From the NCBI RefSeq assembly GCF_000003815.2, contig NC_049980.1, positions 9,694,360 through 9,758,359 on the forward strand: a DNA stretch of 64,000 nt, written 5' to 3'. A program made the position numbers and the translations under genes. Source of the DNA: Branchiostoma floridae. Its lineage: Eukaryota; Chordata; Leptocardii; Amphioxiformes; Branchiostomatidae. The first letter of the stretch is position 1. The number at the start of each line of letters is the position of its first letter. The notes beneath the pieces were generated by a model. It was not told the DNA's origin. It searched no databases and saw only the letters and a program-made list of their open reading frames with translations. Of the stretch, positions 1-11,400 are shown piece by piece.

Positions 1-273
1 CTGGTGCGATTTATTGCATTATTTACAAGGTTATCATAAAAAAGTTTGATGAAAAGTGATTGGTCATATCAGTATTGAACCTAAAGAAGGCGACAATGGT
101 CGTTGAAAAGTGTACCTGTGTATACCTTTGTGTTGGAAGAAAGTTTACCATTGCACTATGATTACTACCAACACAGATAAGCTTCCATAATAAAGTTTGA
201 TGAAGTTTTACTGTGAGACCATTTATCTGACCAAATCGAAAATAGAGAGGAAAATGTGTCACTCCAGTGTTAC

Positions 274-333
274 TAGCAAAGTATCCACACTGACAATCAT
301 TGGATCATCCTCATTAGTGATGGGGGCAGTGCC
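274..333 (+). repeat. 60-bp direct repeat, copy 1
   Basis: It begins TAGCAAAGTATCCACACTGA and ends GGGGGCAGTGCC, matching 706-765 exactly. Together with the 107-bp repeat it marks short-range duplication. Confidence 0.8.
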
Positions 334-600
334 GAAGTCGCGCGGTGGAAGCCGAGTCCCAGCAATGGCTATAAGGGCGGGTGGGTGGGGAAAAAGCGCT
401 TCCCCTCCTCACAACGCTCTATCCACTTTTCCCACTCGCTACAGGTCGGCCCCACTTTGCTCTTCGGCACTAGTATTATGGATTTATCCAGATGAAAGCC
501 AGTATGGATTATACCCCCGTCTTACATAGTGTTATTCATCCGCTCTTTCTTTCATTGTCACCTGTTCATGTGCCAGGTCTGCCCCACCTTGCACTTCTGA

Positions 601-707
601 GCTGCGGATGTCTCCGGGAGAATGGCAGAAGGGATTATGCACGCCGCCTTATATGGTATTATTTGATCACATGATTTCGGCTGACCAATGATCGTGCAGT
701 GTGAATA
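601..707 (+). repeat. 107-bp exact duplicate, copy 1
   Basis: This segment is identical base for base to 4892-4998, in the same orientation. It contains a CArG-like CCTTATATGG. Its right end overlaps a second duplicated block (706-765). Confidence 0.85.
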
Positions 708-765
708 GCAAAGTATCCACACTGACAATCATTGGATCATCCTCATTAGTGATGGGGGCAGTGCC
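706..765 (+). repeat. 60-bp direct repeat, copy 2
   Basis: It matches 274-333 exactly and directly follows the 107-bp repeat. Confidence 0.8.
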
Positions 766-1299
766 TCCGTCGCGCTGGCTCCTCCCAATGCCCTGCAATA
801 GGCATAATCACCGCTTTCCTATACTTTCACATGAAAGTATCTCTCCCCATCCTCATTATCCCCTTCCTTATTATCCCCATTCTTATCCCCTTACTCAATC
901 GACCATCATGCACCGCCACCACCGCACCCGTGCTTTGTGAACCCATGTAGACAGGATTGGCTGCACTGTTCCTTGGCCAACTTCCTAGTTTGAGATGTAT
1001 TGTTGCCATCTCAGTCTCAAAATGCTGAATGGCAAATAACCCCTCTGGTCTGCAGTGTCAAAGTATTTCTCTTATCTTTCTGTAATTGTTTGCCAAGTTT
1101 CTGCACTATACAATACCGTAGAAAGCACACACGCATTGCACCTATGCATTTTACTTCCCAGCTTAGTGTGTCTGGCTTTTCATACCCTCTTACGTTTTAT
1201 ACAAGTAGCAGCTCCAAGCCTCATTCTGTTCCTAATTTAAATGCTTCTACCCTTTCTTTTGTTGGCTGTGATACCTAGGAGAACCTCTTGCAGATTTCC

Positions 1300-1450
1300 C
1301 TATCTAATTTCAGTATCGCTGCTCCATCTTGGTCAATTCAAGTATCATTACTTCTATTTTCTTCTCACTTATACTTAGCCCAACTGAATTCCCATTTACT
1401 GAAAAGTCTTCACTGAGGAGAACCAGGTAATCTGCCAAGTCTGCGTGTTA
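1300..1450 (-). pseudogene. Decayed LINE reverse-transcriptase fragment
   Basis: The minus strand reads ADLADYLVLLSED followed by VGLSISEKKIEVMIL, the pattern that follows the ADD catalytic box in non-LTR reverse transcriptases (LVLLSED, then GLxISxxKTEVM). The ADD box itself is altered, and no long frame surrounds it. This is a dead fragment. Confidence 0.55.
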
Positions 1451-2389
1451 CCTTACTTGTGCCCTTAGGAAAGGCACTTTATACGGCTTTTCTCAGGTGA
1501 AAATGAGTACTTAGCTTCGGCTAGGGCCGTCACTCAGATAGGACATTAATGGAGGTCTCCTGTCTGGGGACAGCCATATCCCGGGCACGTCAAAGAACCC
1601 ACCACACGTGCGCTGTGAGTGGTTCAAAACCTACAGTTGCCACACCTGGGGCAATTACTGTCGTATTGAGGTCACTTGAGTGGCGCCAAATGGCAGCTCG
1701 CTCCAAACCCTTGCGATTGAGCCCGGCCTATTGTAAGCTTCTCGCACATCAATCCCTGGCTGCCAAGAGAGAGTAGTCGGCCTACCCAATTAAATGACAA
1801 GATAACAGTAACCATAACAGGTCCAAATCCTCGAACTGCCCACGTCTGAACCATGGTATTCTCTAATCTCATCTCATAACCCCGTCTATTACAGGTCCAC
1901 CGAGGAGTAGTGACAAGATACGTTCTTACCTAATACATGACACGTTAAGACACTAAACCATTCTGAGAGTTCTCCAATATGTACTCTTACAGCACACTCC
2001 CTCCCATTGCGAATGCCTTTATCACACATGTTAGTTTCTCTGGAATACCATAGTGTAAACTTGTACGGCGATCACAGTGTAGGCCTGTGGACTATCATTG
2101 GCCTTTCGAAGTCCCCTTATGCGGTGAATGGTGAGAGGTTTATTACGGGCAACCTTCCAACATTTGTCCCAAGACCCATATCTAATATACCTTGCTCACC
2201 ATGCAATTATACATAGGCACATTCAACAATCCCAGATCACTCTTCAATACGTGCACTCTGCAATGCAACCGATGAGGACTTTTTCCCTACGTTAAGTCCT
2301 CACAGAGCCGAGTGAACTTCTAGTCACGAGACACTGTGTCCCTTTTACGTGATCGTGCTTCCCAAGTCACGTGCACCTTGAGTGCTTAG

Positions 2390-2570
2390 TCATCAAATTT
2401 GAAGTTTGGTGGAGCGGCCGTATTGATGCTCATGATCATAAATTCCCTTGCATTGATTTTCAATCCGACTCTCCATGACTGACGTCTATTGTCTCGTTAC
2501 TTGTTGTAGCTCCTCTTCACTATTCTCTATAAAGGCGATGTCGTCAGCAAAGATTTAATGACCTCTGAAC
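2390..2570 (-). pseudogene. Second decayed LINE reverse-transcriptase fragment
   Basis: The minus strand reads FADDIAFIENSEEELQQVT, the catalytic ADD box and its following helix. After a frame change it reads VGLKINAREFMIMSIN, the usual downstream block. Stops and a frameshift show decay. It is probably a separate insertion or another part of a related element to the fragment near 1300-1450. Confidence 0.65.
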
Positions 2571-3039
2571 TCCTGAGGTTGTGACTTCCTACGTAACGAT
2601 AAAATATGCATATATACAGACCTCACTCCCTCTGTGAAGTAATCGGCGCCATGTTGGATCACAACATATGCTCGTACAGCACACGACGATGTCATTGGTT
2701 AATTTGATTAACCTCCAATATGGTTACCGGGGAACTCATATCTTAATTACCATGACACACCTGCATCGTGGCGCCTGCCCAAGTCTATCAACTGATACCC
2801 CTGGGTATACACCTCGATACCAATTGTATCAATCCTGCCATTGCCAAATTGCTCACCTAACACACTAAATACGTCTATTTCATTCACGTAGCCCTTATAT
2901 CCATCATATGAATGCCGGCACGGTCGCCGACACTTTCATTCACGTAAGCCTATGGTGGATGACCTCCTGCACGTAACGCCTCTGAAACTCTTGTCTCACG
3001 TTCATTACGTACCACATATCTTGTGTGACGTGAGATTAT

Positions 3040-4105
3040 CCAACCTCTGCACACCCGGTGTGATAAAACTGATATAGCGTCCCAGACGCAATATATCCAA
3101 TCTCAGCACACCCAGTGTGCTCGCTGCAAACTGCCATAGTCAGAGCTAAGGCCAAAGCAGCAACATAACTTACGTCCCAGACGTAAGATATCCAATCTCT
3201 GCACACCCAGTGTGCTCGCTGCAAACTGTCATAGTCAAAGCTAAAGCCTAAGCAGCAACATAACTTACGTCCCAGACGCAAGATATCCAATCTCTGCACA
3301 CCCAGTGTGCTCGCTGCAAACTGTCATAGTCAAAGCTAAAGCCTAAGCAGCAACATAACTTACGTCCCAGACGCAAGATATCCAATATCAGCACACCCAG
3401 TGTGCTCGCTGCAAACTGCCATAGTCAAAGCTAAGGCCTATTAAAGCAGCAACATAACTTACGTCCCAGACGTAAGATATCCAATCTCTGCACACCCAGT
3501 GTGCTCGCTGCAAACTGTCATAGTCAAAGCTAAAGCCTAAGCAGCAACATAACTTACGTCCCAGACGCAAGATATCCAATATCAGCACACCCAGTGTGCT
3601 CGCTGCAAACTGCCATAGTCAAAGCTAAGGCCTATTAAAGCAGCAACATAACTTACGTCCCAGACGCAAGATATCCAATATCAGCACACCCAGTGTGCTC
3701 ACTGCAAACTGCCATAGTCAAAGCTAAGGCCTATTAAAGCAGCAACATAACTTACGTCCCAGACGCAAGATATCCAATCTCAGCACACCCAGTGTGCTCG
3801 CTGCAAACTGCCATAGTCAGAGCTAAAGCCTAAGCAGCAACATAACTTACGTCCCAGACGCAAGATATCCAATCTCAGCACACCCAGTGTGCTCGCTGCA
3901 AACTGCCATAGTCAGAGCTAAAGCCTAAGCAGCAACATAACTTACGTCCCAGACGCAAGATATCCAATCTCAGCACACCCAGTGTGCTCGCTGCAAACTG
4001 CCATAGTCAGAGCTAAAGCCTAAGCAGCAACATAACTTACGTCCCAGACGTAAGATATCCAATCTCAGCACACCCAGTGTGCTCGCTGCAAACTGCTGTA
4101 GTCAG
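3040..4105. repeat. Satellite array, about 11 units of 95 or 99 bp
   Basis: The landmark CCCAGTGTGC recurs at 3111, 3206, 3301, 3396, 3495, 3590, 3689, 3788, 3883, 3978 and 4073, so the spacing is 95 or 99 bp. The 4-bp difference comes from CCTAAGCAGC against CCTATTAAAGCAGC. Each unit holds two dyads: CTTACGTCCCAGACGTAAG and GCACACCCAGTGTGC. Units differ at only a few positions, which indicates recent expansion or homogenisation. Long minus-strand open frames here are artefacts of the repeat. Confidence 0.93.
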
Positions 4106-4891
4106 AGAACGCCCGGCGTAAGGGGACCAACAGCAAAGCAGCCGACGTCACGAGCTGGTTTCTTCGAGCAGTATTAACTCAATCAACCAGGTGCATACGC
4201 GCGCCACGTGTGCACAATCTACCGACGTCCCATCCACATGCAAATTTCATGGCGCCGCTCTCTGCTCCTGTAGGATGGTAACTCTGGCGGCAAAATCACA
4301 GACTCAGGCTGTGAGTTATTGTGGTAGCTGCCGTTGCCACGATTTCCATGTCCGTCTGCCTGCTTGGGTTGTCGTCGTTTTTCTCATGTTGTCGTCGTTG
4401 TCCTCTCCTCTATGAAATAATTGTCGACTTCTGTGACGATCTACAGTTTGATAACGACATAAGAACACCACACGTTAGACTTTGCTGCATTCCGCTCAAA
4501 TGCAGCGCTACCCCCAACCCAAGCAAGCTTCCGCCACGCGAAGCTAGATCGGGCAACGTCGTGGACGCACGGGAAGCTCGACTTGAATTGTCCACCCAGC
4601 TACCATACTGAATACGTGATAAACCCACCCGGAGACCCAAATCTAGACAGCACACTACCTCAGAAATGCAAATCAGCCCCATGTGCGCCCACCATCCACA
4701 TTCTCGCCGACAACTCAAACGTGGAACAAATTGACAGCAAAATGCGAAAAAGACAATTCCCTGCACAAAGTGTTACCACTGCGACACCCCAAACCTTTCA
4801 GGTGGAAACTGTGCTAAACTCTGCTTCATCAGTACACGTGGCGTAGGGTTTCTCTGCACTGCTGCCAACACGACCCTGCTTGTGTCTTCTT

Positions 4892-4998
4892 GCTGCGGAT
4901 GTCTCCGGGAGAATGGCAGAAGGGATTATGCACGCCGCCTTATATGGTATTATTTGATCACATGATTTCGGCTGACCAATGATCGTGCAGTGTGAATA
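4892..4998 (+). repeat. 107-bp exact duplicate, copy 2
   Basis: It is identical to 601-707. The flanks differ on both sides, so the copied unit has sharp limits. The two copies bracket the reverse-transcriptase relics and the satellite. Confidence 0.85.
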
Positions 4999-5181
4999 AC
5001 TTACTGACAAAGGTAGTGGATGCTACCTTAAACTTCCGACTATTTCCAACATCATGTCGAGTTGCTTGAGTACAAGTTACTACTACTTGGTGTATCTTTT
5101 TACCTGGATGTCTAACCTTTATTGACGTAGAAAGCAAAATGGTCTCATTTGAATAACTCTTTTGTACTGCATTGCCGGCAG

Positions 5182-5355
5182 GTTTGCCCTGGTAGTGGCA
5201 GGAAGGACCCCAAGCTGGAGGGACTACAGAGGAACATGCTGCGTGTTCTGTGTGCGGTCCGTCCGTGTGTACGCATGCGCTGTCTGCTGTATGGTGATGA
5301 CATCCTAGTGTCCACCTTACTGGCGATAGCAGCGATGTACCGAGACTTGGAGAAG
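5182..5355 (+). CDS. Penultimate exon of an unrecognised gene
   Basis: An open stretch of 58 codons (VCPGSGRKDPKLEGLQ to MYRDLEK) is bounded by a CAG acceptor and a GTAAGC donor, phase 0 at both ends. It holds a cysteine-rich part and a hydrophobic run (LLYGDDILVSTLLAIAAMYR) likely to form a helix. The next exon continues in frame. I do not recognise the family. Earlier exons are not evident in this window; they may lie beyond its left edge across the repeat-rich 1-5180 region. Confidence 0.6.
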
Positions 5356-5823
5356 GTAAGCAAACATTCTATGTAGGTGGCGCATAAATGTAAAGCTTTT
5401 TCGATAATGTAGAAGCACAATATCTGATGAGAGCGTAACGATATTCATATAACGTTAATCCCCTAGAAGAAGCCCGAAACGGCACCACTTGAAATTAGAT
5501 TGCAAATCATGTTCAATGAATCTTCTTCAAATTTTAAATTTCAACATTTTGATCGAAACCAATGTGACTTAATGGCAGTTAATTAAGGTGTCCTAATCTT
5601 ATTCAAGAGGTAATGATAGTGAGGTAACGTGTGCAAAGTAATTGGATCAGTCATTCTGAAGAAATCCGGAAGCTCATGTTGCAACTAACAAGTCAAGTAT
5701 AGATGAGGTTTGCCACCAGGGAAGCTTGACGATTGTTCTGTCGTCCCTGTAAATCTATGATCATAACCAGTTTTTTTTTAAAATTTCCATACATCTACGA
5801 ACTTGTTTGCTACATTTATACAG

Positions 5824-6042
5824 CTCTATATACGAAGAGGTGCAGTTGTATTCAGATATGACCCAGAGATCACTCAAGTCCCGGGGTTTCCAGCAGACAT
5901 CGCAAACATGATCCACTCAACGGCAATCACGTCTATGGACGAGCTGGAGCACGAAGTGAGCTGCATCATGGGAAGGCGTTGGAGAACGATTCCCGATGGA
6001 TGCTGGGAAGAAACAGTGCGAGTAGTTGGAGACCCCCTGTGA
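5824..6042 (+). CDS. Last exon of the same unrecognised gene
   Basis: After a pyrimidine-rich ACAG acceptor, 72 codons and TGA follow in phase 0 (LYIRRGAVVFRYDPEITQVP to VRVVGDPL). It reads as a compact globular C-terminus: a beta-strand pair, then an acidic helix with ELEHEVSCIMGRRWR, then a conserved-looking IPDGCWEE tail. There is no signal peptide, membrane segment or catalytic motif I can name. A plus-strand AATAAA lies at 7277-7282. Joined with the previous exon it gives 130 residues of an uncharacterised protein. Confidence 0.6.
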   Translation, partial: LYIRRGAVVFRYDPEITQVPGFPADIANMIHSTAITSMDELEHEVSCIMGRRWRTIPDGCWEETVRVVGDPL

Positions 6043-8042
6043 GAAACACTGCAGAAGACGGTTTTCTCCTGTTGTCTGGAGTGAGGTTCTAGTTATTTGG
6101 CCGTTGCTGCGTTATTGTAATGGATACATGAGCAAGCAAAACGCCAACAGATGCAAACTTTACAAGCAACAAACAATATTTTAGGTGACCTGGTAAATCA
6201 CAAGTGCATTTAAGTCTAGAAGCCAATCTTGTAACGAAATTGTCATCTTGCCTTTACTTCTTTATCATATTACATTTGTATAATCACAACTTCAAAGAAG
6301 TAATAGTAATAATTGCTATTACTTCTTTGATGTTTTAATTGCAAAACAGAAACCTGTTCGTGGCCTGTGCACATCACTTGTGTAATCTTGTTGAGGCTGA
6401 ATTGATAGACAAGAAGCACACACAAGAACAACAGTGAAAGCAAAGTACCAATCTTATGAATATACGAGTTTATTCACTGTAAAACCGACTGGGAAATACC
6501 AAAAAAGAAGCATACTACTTATGAAAGAGTGCAAATCATACTTGTGCATGGGACTTTTTACCTAGTTACATGAAATTATTTGGCAACATCATTCAAAACA
6601 TGTCTGTCTCAATAGCAATGTAAAACCATTATCTATTCTTCCTATAGCTCTCTACAAGTATAATGCACATATGCAATAATTTGCAAACAATGACACTATT
6701 TTTCCTTAGGATATGCAATTTCTATAGTAGGATAAGGCTAAAATTGTCCACATATTGCTATTTGACAGTTTACTGCTCATGAGGAAATTATTAGACAGAA
6801 TTCAACTAGCCAGACTCCAAACTTGAAACCTTCTCAAAACAACATCAGTATCCACTTGGTCCTGCTACGAAACAAAACCACACTCTCTACATCTGAAAAC
6901 AGCTCCACACTGCAAATGCCAAGAGAACTGCAGCCACAGCAATTGATTCTCTCGGTCAGTAACAGAAAGCAGACTTACAGCAAAAGATATTGCTTAACTA
7001 TTAAGACTGGACAAAACTGTGTTTGTATGGTAAAAATGCTGGTTCAGGCAGAACTTTTCTGTTATGGAGACCATAACACAGCCTTTTTGAAACCTTCATG
7101 CGCAATGGTGTTTGTATGCAAACGTTGTTAGTCGTTAACACACCCTAGCTCATTGTGTTGATGCTTTCATATAAAAACTGGTCTTTCATCAAACGATTTG
7201 GCCAATTACTGACGTTTGGTTGAAGCCCCAACAGATATAGCACTTACTGTGCTTCCATCCAATGGTGACTCTTGTGAATAAAGAGTAACCATTTCCTGTA
7301 GACACACTACAACAGCTAGTCATTATGCAGTCTGTAACAGTTTAACACTCACAATTACATAATCTGTGAACATTCCAGTACATGTGGCTCCACCCCTGAG
7401 GTGTCGCCAAAAATTCTGGTTCACATGTTCACTGAAATCAAGTTCTTTGGTCTCACGAAAAGAAAGGAATGTTTGTGTAGCTGTGTGGTACAATTAAAAG
7501 CCAGCATGATCAACTTGAAATACAAACTGATCCATTCAGTACCTTGTTAACACTTATTCATTTGTTCTACATATTGATTAACATTACTGACCTTTACTTT
7601 AGTCAAAGAAAAAAAATTGGAGGAATAATTAATATTATAGCACTTGTTACATCTTTCACTACATCTTGCATATAATTGGGGGGGGGGGGGTACTATATGG
7701 GTATGCTTCAAGTGGCATAACATAGGCAACATGGCAACTACTGCCTACATAAGATAGCACCTAAATTTGTACAAATTTCCTCAGTATCATGGTAAATTTA
7801 CGTAACTTGCCCCCTCCCTATTTGTCTACATCAGGTATAAGTGATTCATATAATAATTCCGTCTACCTTTAATAACCAAGCACAGGTCTTAATCTAACAT
7901 CTGCTGTAGTTTCCGATATGGCCAAATATGATAAAAACCAACATGCCTCGCTTGTATTTTGCAAGTAATTCTCACATGTAAGTTGCATGTTAACAACTTT
8001 ATGTGCCTATGAGGCACAGGTCAGTTTTTACCTCTACTAATA
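6043..8042. other. Intergenic region, convergent gene ends
   Basis: This 2-kb AT-rich stretch lies between the end of the unrecognised + gene and the tropomyosin 3' end. It holds a 15-bp perfect hairpin (6292-6330), a 13-base G-run (7678-7690) and a plus-strand AATAAA (7277). No coding region is supported. Confidence 0.5.
6292..6330. repeat. Perfect 15-bp inverted repeat
   Basis: TCAAAGAAGTAATAG at 6292-6306 pairs fully with 6316-6330 across a 9-base loop. It is AT-rich and could be a folded 3' UTR element or a transposon remnant. Confidence 0.7.
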
Positions 8043-8048
8043 TTTATT
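8043..8048 (-). terminator. Candidate poly(A) signal for exon 9-6
   Basis: AATAAA on the minus strand lies 330 bp past the stop codon of the most distal last exon. It is the nearest canonical signal and the likely gene end. Confidence 0.4.
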
Positions 8049-8380
8049 GACTTTTAAAAAATGATTTTGGCTTGTATGTACAGTTACATGTTTAATAATT
8101 CTATAGACGAGACTGAGAAGAAGCCATGGTAAAAATAATAGGCAAAAACTGCAAGCAAAATGAGAAGTACAAACATGTCCTTATTGTGAACATACTAGTA
8201 TGTAATACCTTTCCTTTAGACAAGGTTTCGCCAAGACCCTAGGATGTATGACTCTAACTCTAAACGGCCCGACCATGCTTCAGGGCGGTTGGTACGTGTG
8301 GGTACGGGAGTCTGATTGTTGTACAGGAGTAGGGGGGACGTTCCATGGGGGGGTCTCCGTGGAGATGGTAACGGGGCACC

Positions 8381-8463
8381 TCACATGCTGCTCAGGTCGC
8401 TCAGGGTTTTGTCTAGCTCGTCACTCACACGTTTATATTTCTCCTTCTGCTCGAACAGCTCAT
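8381..8463 (-). CDS. TPM: Tropomyosin last exon 9-6 (most distal)
   Basis: The 83-nt coding part follows a CCAG acceptor and ends in TGA. It encodes [20 protein letters not shown] then LSDLSSM. A candidate poly(A) signal follows at 8043-8048. Confidence 0.94.
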
Positions 8464-11400
8464 CTGGAACAGAAGTGGGGGAGTGTTAGGCTCATGTGTA
8501 CACAGATTACGACACACACGTGACACACATGCTCCACGGAACAACATAAGACACACAACAGGAGACAACAGAGGGCTCTACCTCTGGGGTGTTACCAAAA
8601 ACACAATCAGAAGTAAGATTTGAACCAGGATGAATTGTGAGAAGGATATCAAATTGGGAATCAGTTTTCATCTTGAGTTGTATAAAAAAAAATGGAAAAA
8701 TGACCCCAGAAAAATATGCAGAAATCTGTATGACTTATTCGTCTGAAAAAAAAAATCATTTTATTGTCAAAGCTCTCTTTCTGGTCCAACCCTATTGGAA
8801 CAAACTTGCAACATTTGTTCTGTTATATACATGTACAGGCACAAAATGCAAGGACAAAACTACATAACTACTGACATGAAAGTTAGTCTTATTCACTAAA
8901 AATCTAATCCATGCACATAGAACAAAGATACCCTTGGAGAAAGCAAGAAGCAGTCATTGGGACAACTCCTCCTTCTTTTCAATGGCAGTACTCCACGTAA
9001 GCTTACACATATCAACTTGTCCATTGAGAAATGTGTACATAATATCCAGGGCAGTACTATAAGAAGTCATATTTATACTGCAAGATATGCTGATAGATTA
9101 GTCAACAACAGGCATGCGGCATCACTATGCACAATCATGACCACTGGATATACCTGTAAAGAACTGAGTGTAAAAACTGAACACACTAAGAAAAACTTTG
9201 GGTATCATCTGATAAGTACATCGTTTGATTGTTCAACTGTTTGTAAGATATACCATGTGAGATGCAGTAACACTGTCTGTGGATAAGGTGCAAAAAATGT
9301 AGTGTACATTTTGGTGATTGATCTGGCATTTGTGACATGTAAGCCCATCTAAGTTGAGGAATCCTGCACTGACCGGCCTAAACTACTGTAAGGCCTCATC
9401 ATCAACTCAGCTAGTGGTATGATCTTGCGAGTTTCCCAGGTAATGGATTTCAATGATGATGTCACTATATGACATGTAAATAAACTTCTCTCTATATACT
9501 CTAGGAGGCTAACTGTAAATTGTGCACAGTGTAGCATCTACAAAATCACTGCCTTGTCACAGACTGACAATTTGGACTGACAACCCTTGCCCTATAATTC
9601 TTTTTTTTTTCTTCTATTGCTGCATCATGTCAGCTCTTTCAATAAATATATATATATGGCCTCCTTCGGTCAACAAAATTCTAACAAAGAAAACCCACTT
9701 GCACGACTACATTGTATCTACTACTGGGAACAACTTCCAACCACGTGACTCTGACCACCCCTGCCGTCAATGTCCTATGGTCCACAGATGCCCTACCCGC
9801 ATCATCTCATGCACTCCTTTTTTTGGACCACAAGACTTTGCTGCAGGGGTGTACAGGGTAGCATGCAATACTGCGGACAGCATGCAAAACAAGGACGGAG
9901 ACCGTATGTTGCACGTACCCCGCAATAGGTTGAGGTTGAAGGTTGTTGTGTCGCGGCTATTACAGGGCATTGAGATCATTGAGTGTTTGGTCCAGTTCGT
10001 CACAAACCATCTTGTGTTTCTCTTTCTCTGTGAAGAGTTGGTCTACAAAAAGGGAAGGATATACAACGTGGAATGATCAGAGCTGATGGTTTCCATCCAT
10101 GCTGTGCCCGGGTGCATTTGCCGTTGTTGTAGCCGATAGAAGCGACCAAACTCTTCATACAATTTGAGGTGAGAATAAGCAGTTAGGACCATGGTGGACA
10201 GATTAAATCTTCGGAGGACAGTAGAGTCATGCATCTACGTCAATCTAGGGCAGTTTTTACCTTTGGAAGATTGGAGGACAATGAAATCATGCAGCTAGTT
10301 GGACCTAAGACCAGGGAGGTGGCGATAAAAGCAGTGATTGTGCCGAGGATATTGGCCGACAGTGAGCTGACAGTTTGGCTGACTACTAAGAAATTCCTTC
10401 TTGCCGTGTGGTGTGCATATATCATAGTGGAATGGAAAACCTACATCTAGGTAATGAACAGTAAATAACACAGTAGAGAGTCTTAAACCACTGGTCTCCA
10501 ACACAGAACACACCGATGCGGACACATCATGATACAGTACTAACTGGATATCAACATTGTGGTTTTATTTTCAGCTTTAACCACACAAATATACCCACCT
10601 GGGCCTAGTAAAAAATGAGAAATCATCAAACATTATTGTTTGATTTGGATAATCAATGACAATACATAACAAGAACAATAGAATCATTCAGTGACAAAGA
10701 TACTCTTCTGGATGTGTGTCTGTGTGTGTATGGGGGGGGGGTGCATTGTACTACTAGATTGGAAAAACAGAAGTGGAGAAAGTGTCATGCTCCTCTTTCT
10801 GGTAAATAATCAAACTATTGAGGACAAGTTGTTGGCATTGAAAACTACTGACAGCTGCAAGTGCATTGCAAGGGATTGTGTATAGAATTATGCGCATATT
10901 TTATTCTGAAGTTGTACCATTACAGCTGAAACCAAAGGCATCTCCACTGTACATGTACAAGACTGTACTGTGCTACATGTACATACAAGGCCTCAAGGCC
11001 AAACAAAGATCATGCTATAGTAGCCTTGGATCACTGAAACATCTTTAGAGAACATCTGTCAACAGAGTCACAGTTGCATTACTTAAGTTGCAATTATTGA
11101 ATAAGCCTTTATTTGAGCACTTCTAGATTTAGTGAAAGAGACAAAATGGACAAATTTAGAACAGTAGAGGCTATGTCAGGACCTCTGAAGGCACACGACA
11201 CACAAAGATGAGAATTTTTACACGACAAATCAACATGGAAATAAATATAGCACAGGATATAGCACAGGATTATTTCTGTCATCTTTTTTTGTGTGTCAAT
11301 TGTCAAGATATTTGCTGCTCGTAGCAATGTGCACTGTTCTGTACAAAGTTGTAGTTCATCAGATATGAAGTATAACTTAGTTGTTTGAGTTGCCCATGTG

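Noticed and set aside
3036..3588. Minus-strand frames of 66-87 codons with repeated peptide
   Set aside because: They are translations of the 95/99-bp satellite; frames change between units.
4410..4766. 118-codon minus-strand frame
   Set aside because: It has no domain, overlaps a similar-sized + frame, and lies in repeat-derived DNA.
9522..10076. 184-codon open frame on the + strand
   Set aside because: It runs antisense across tropomyosin last exon 9-5, has no family features, and its length is explained by the coding strand opposite and low stop density.
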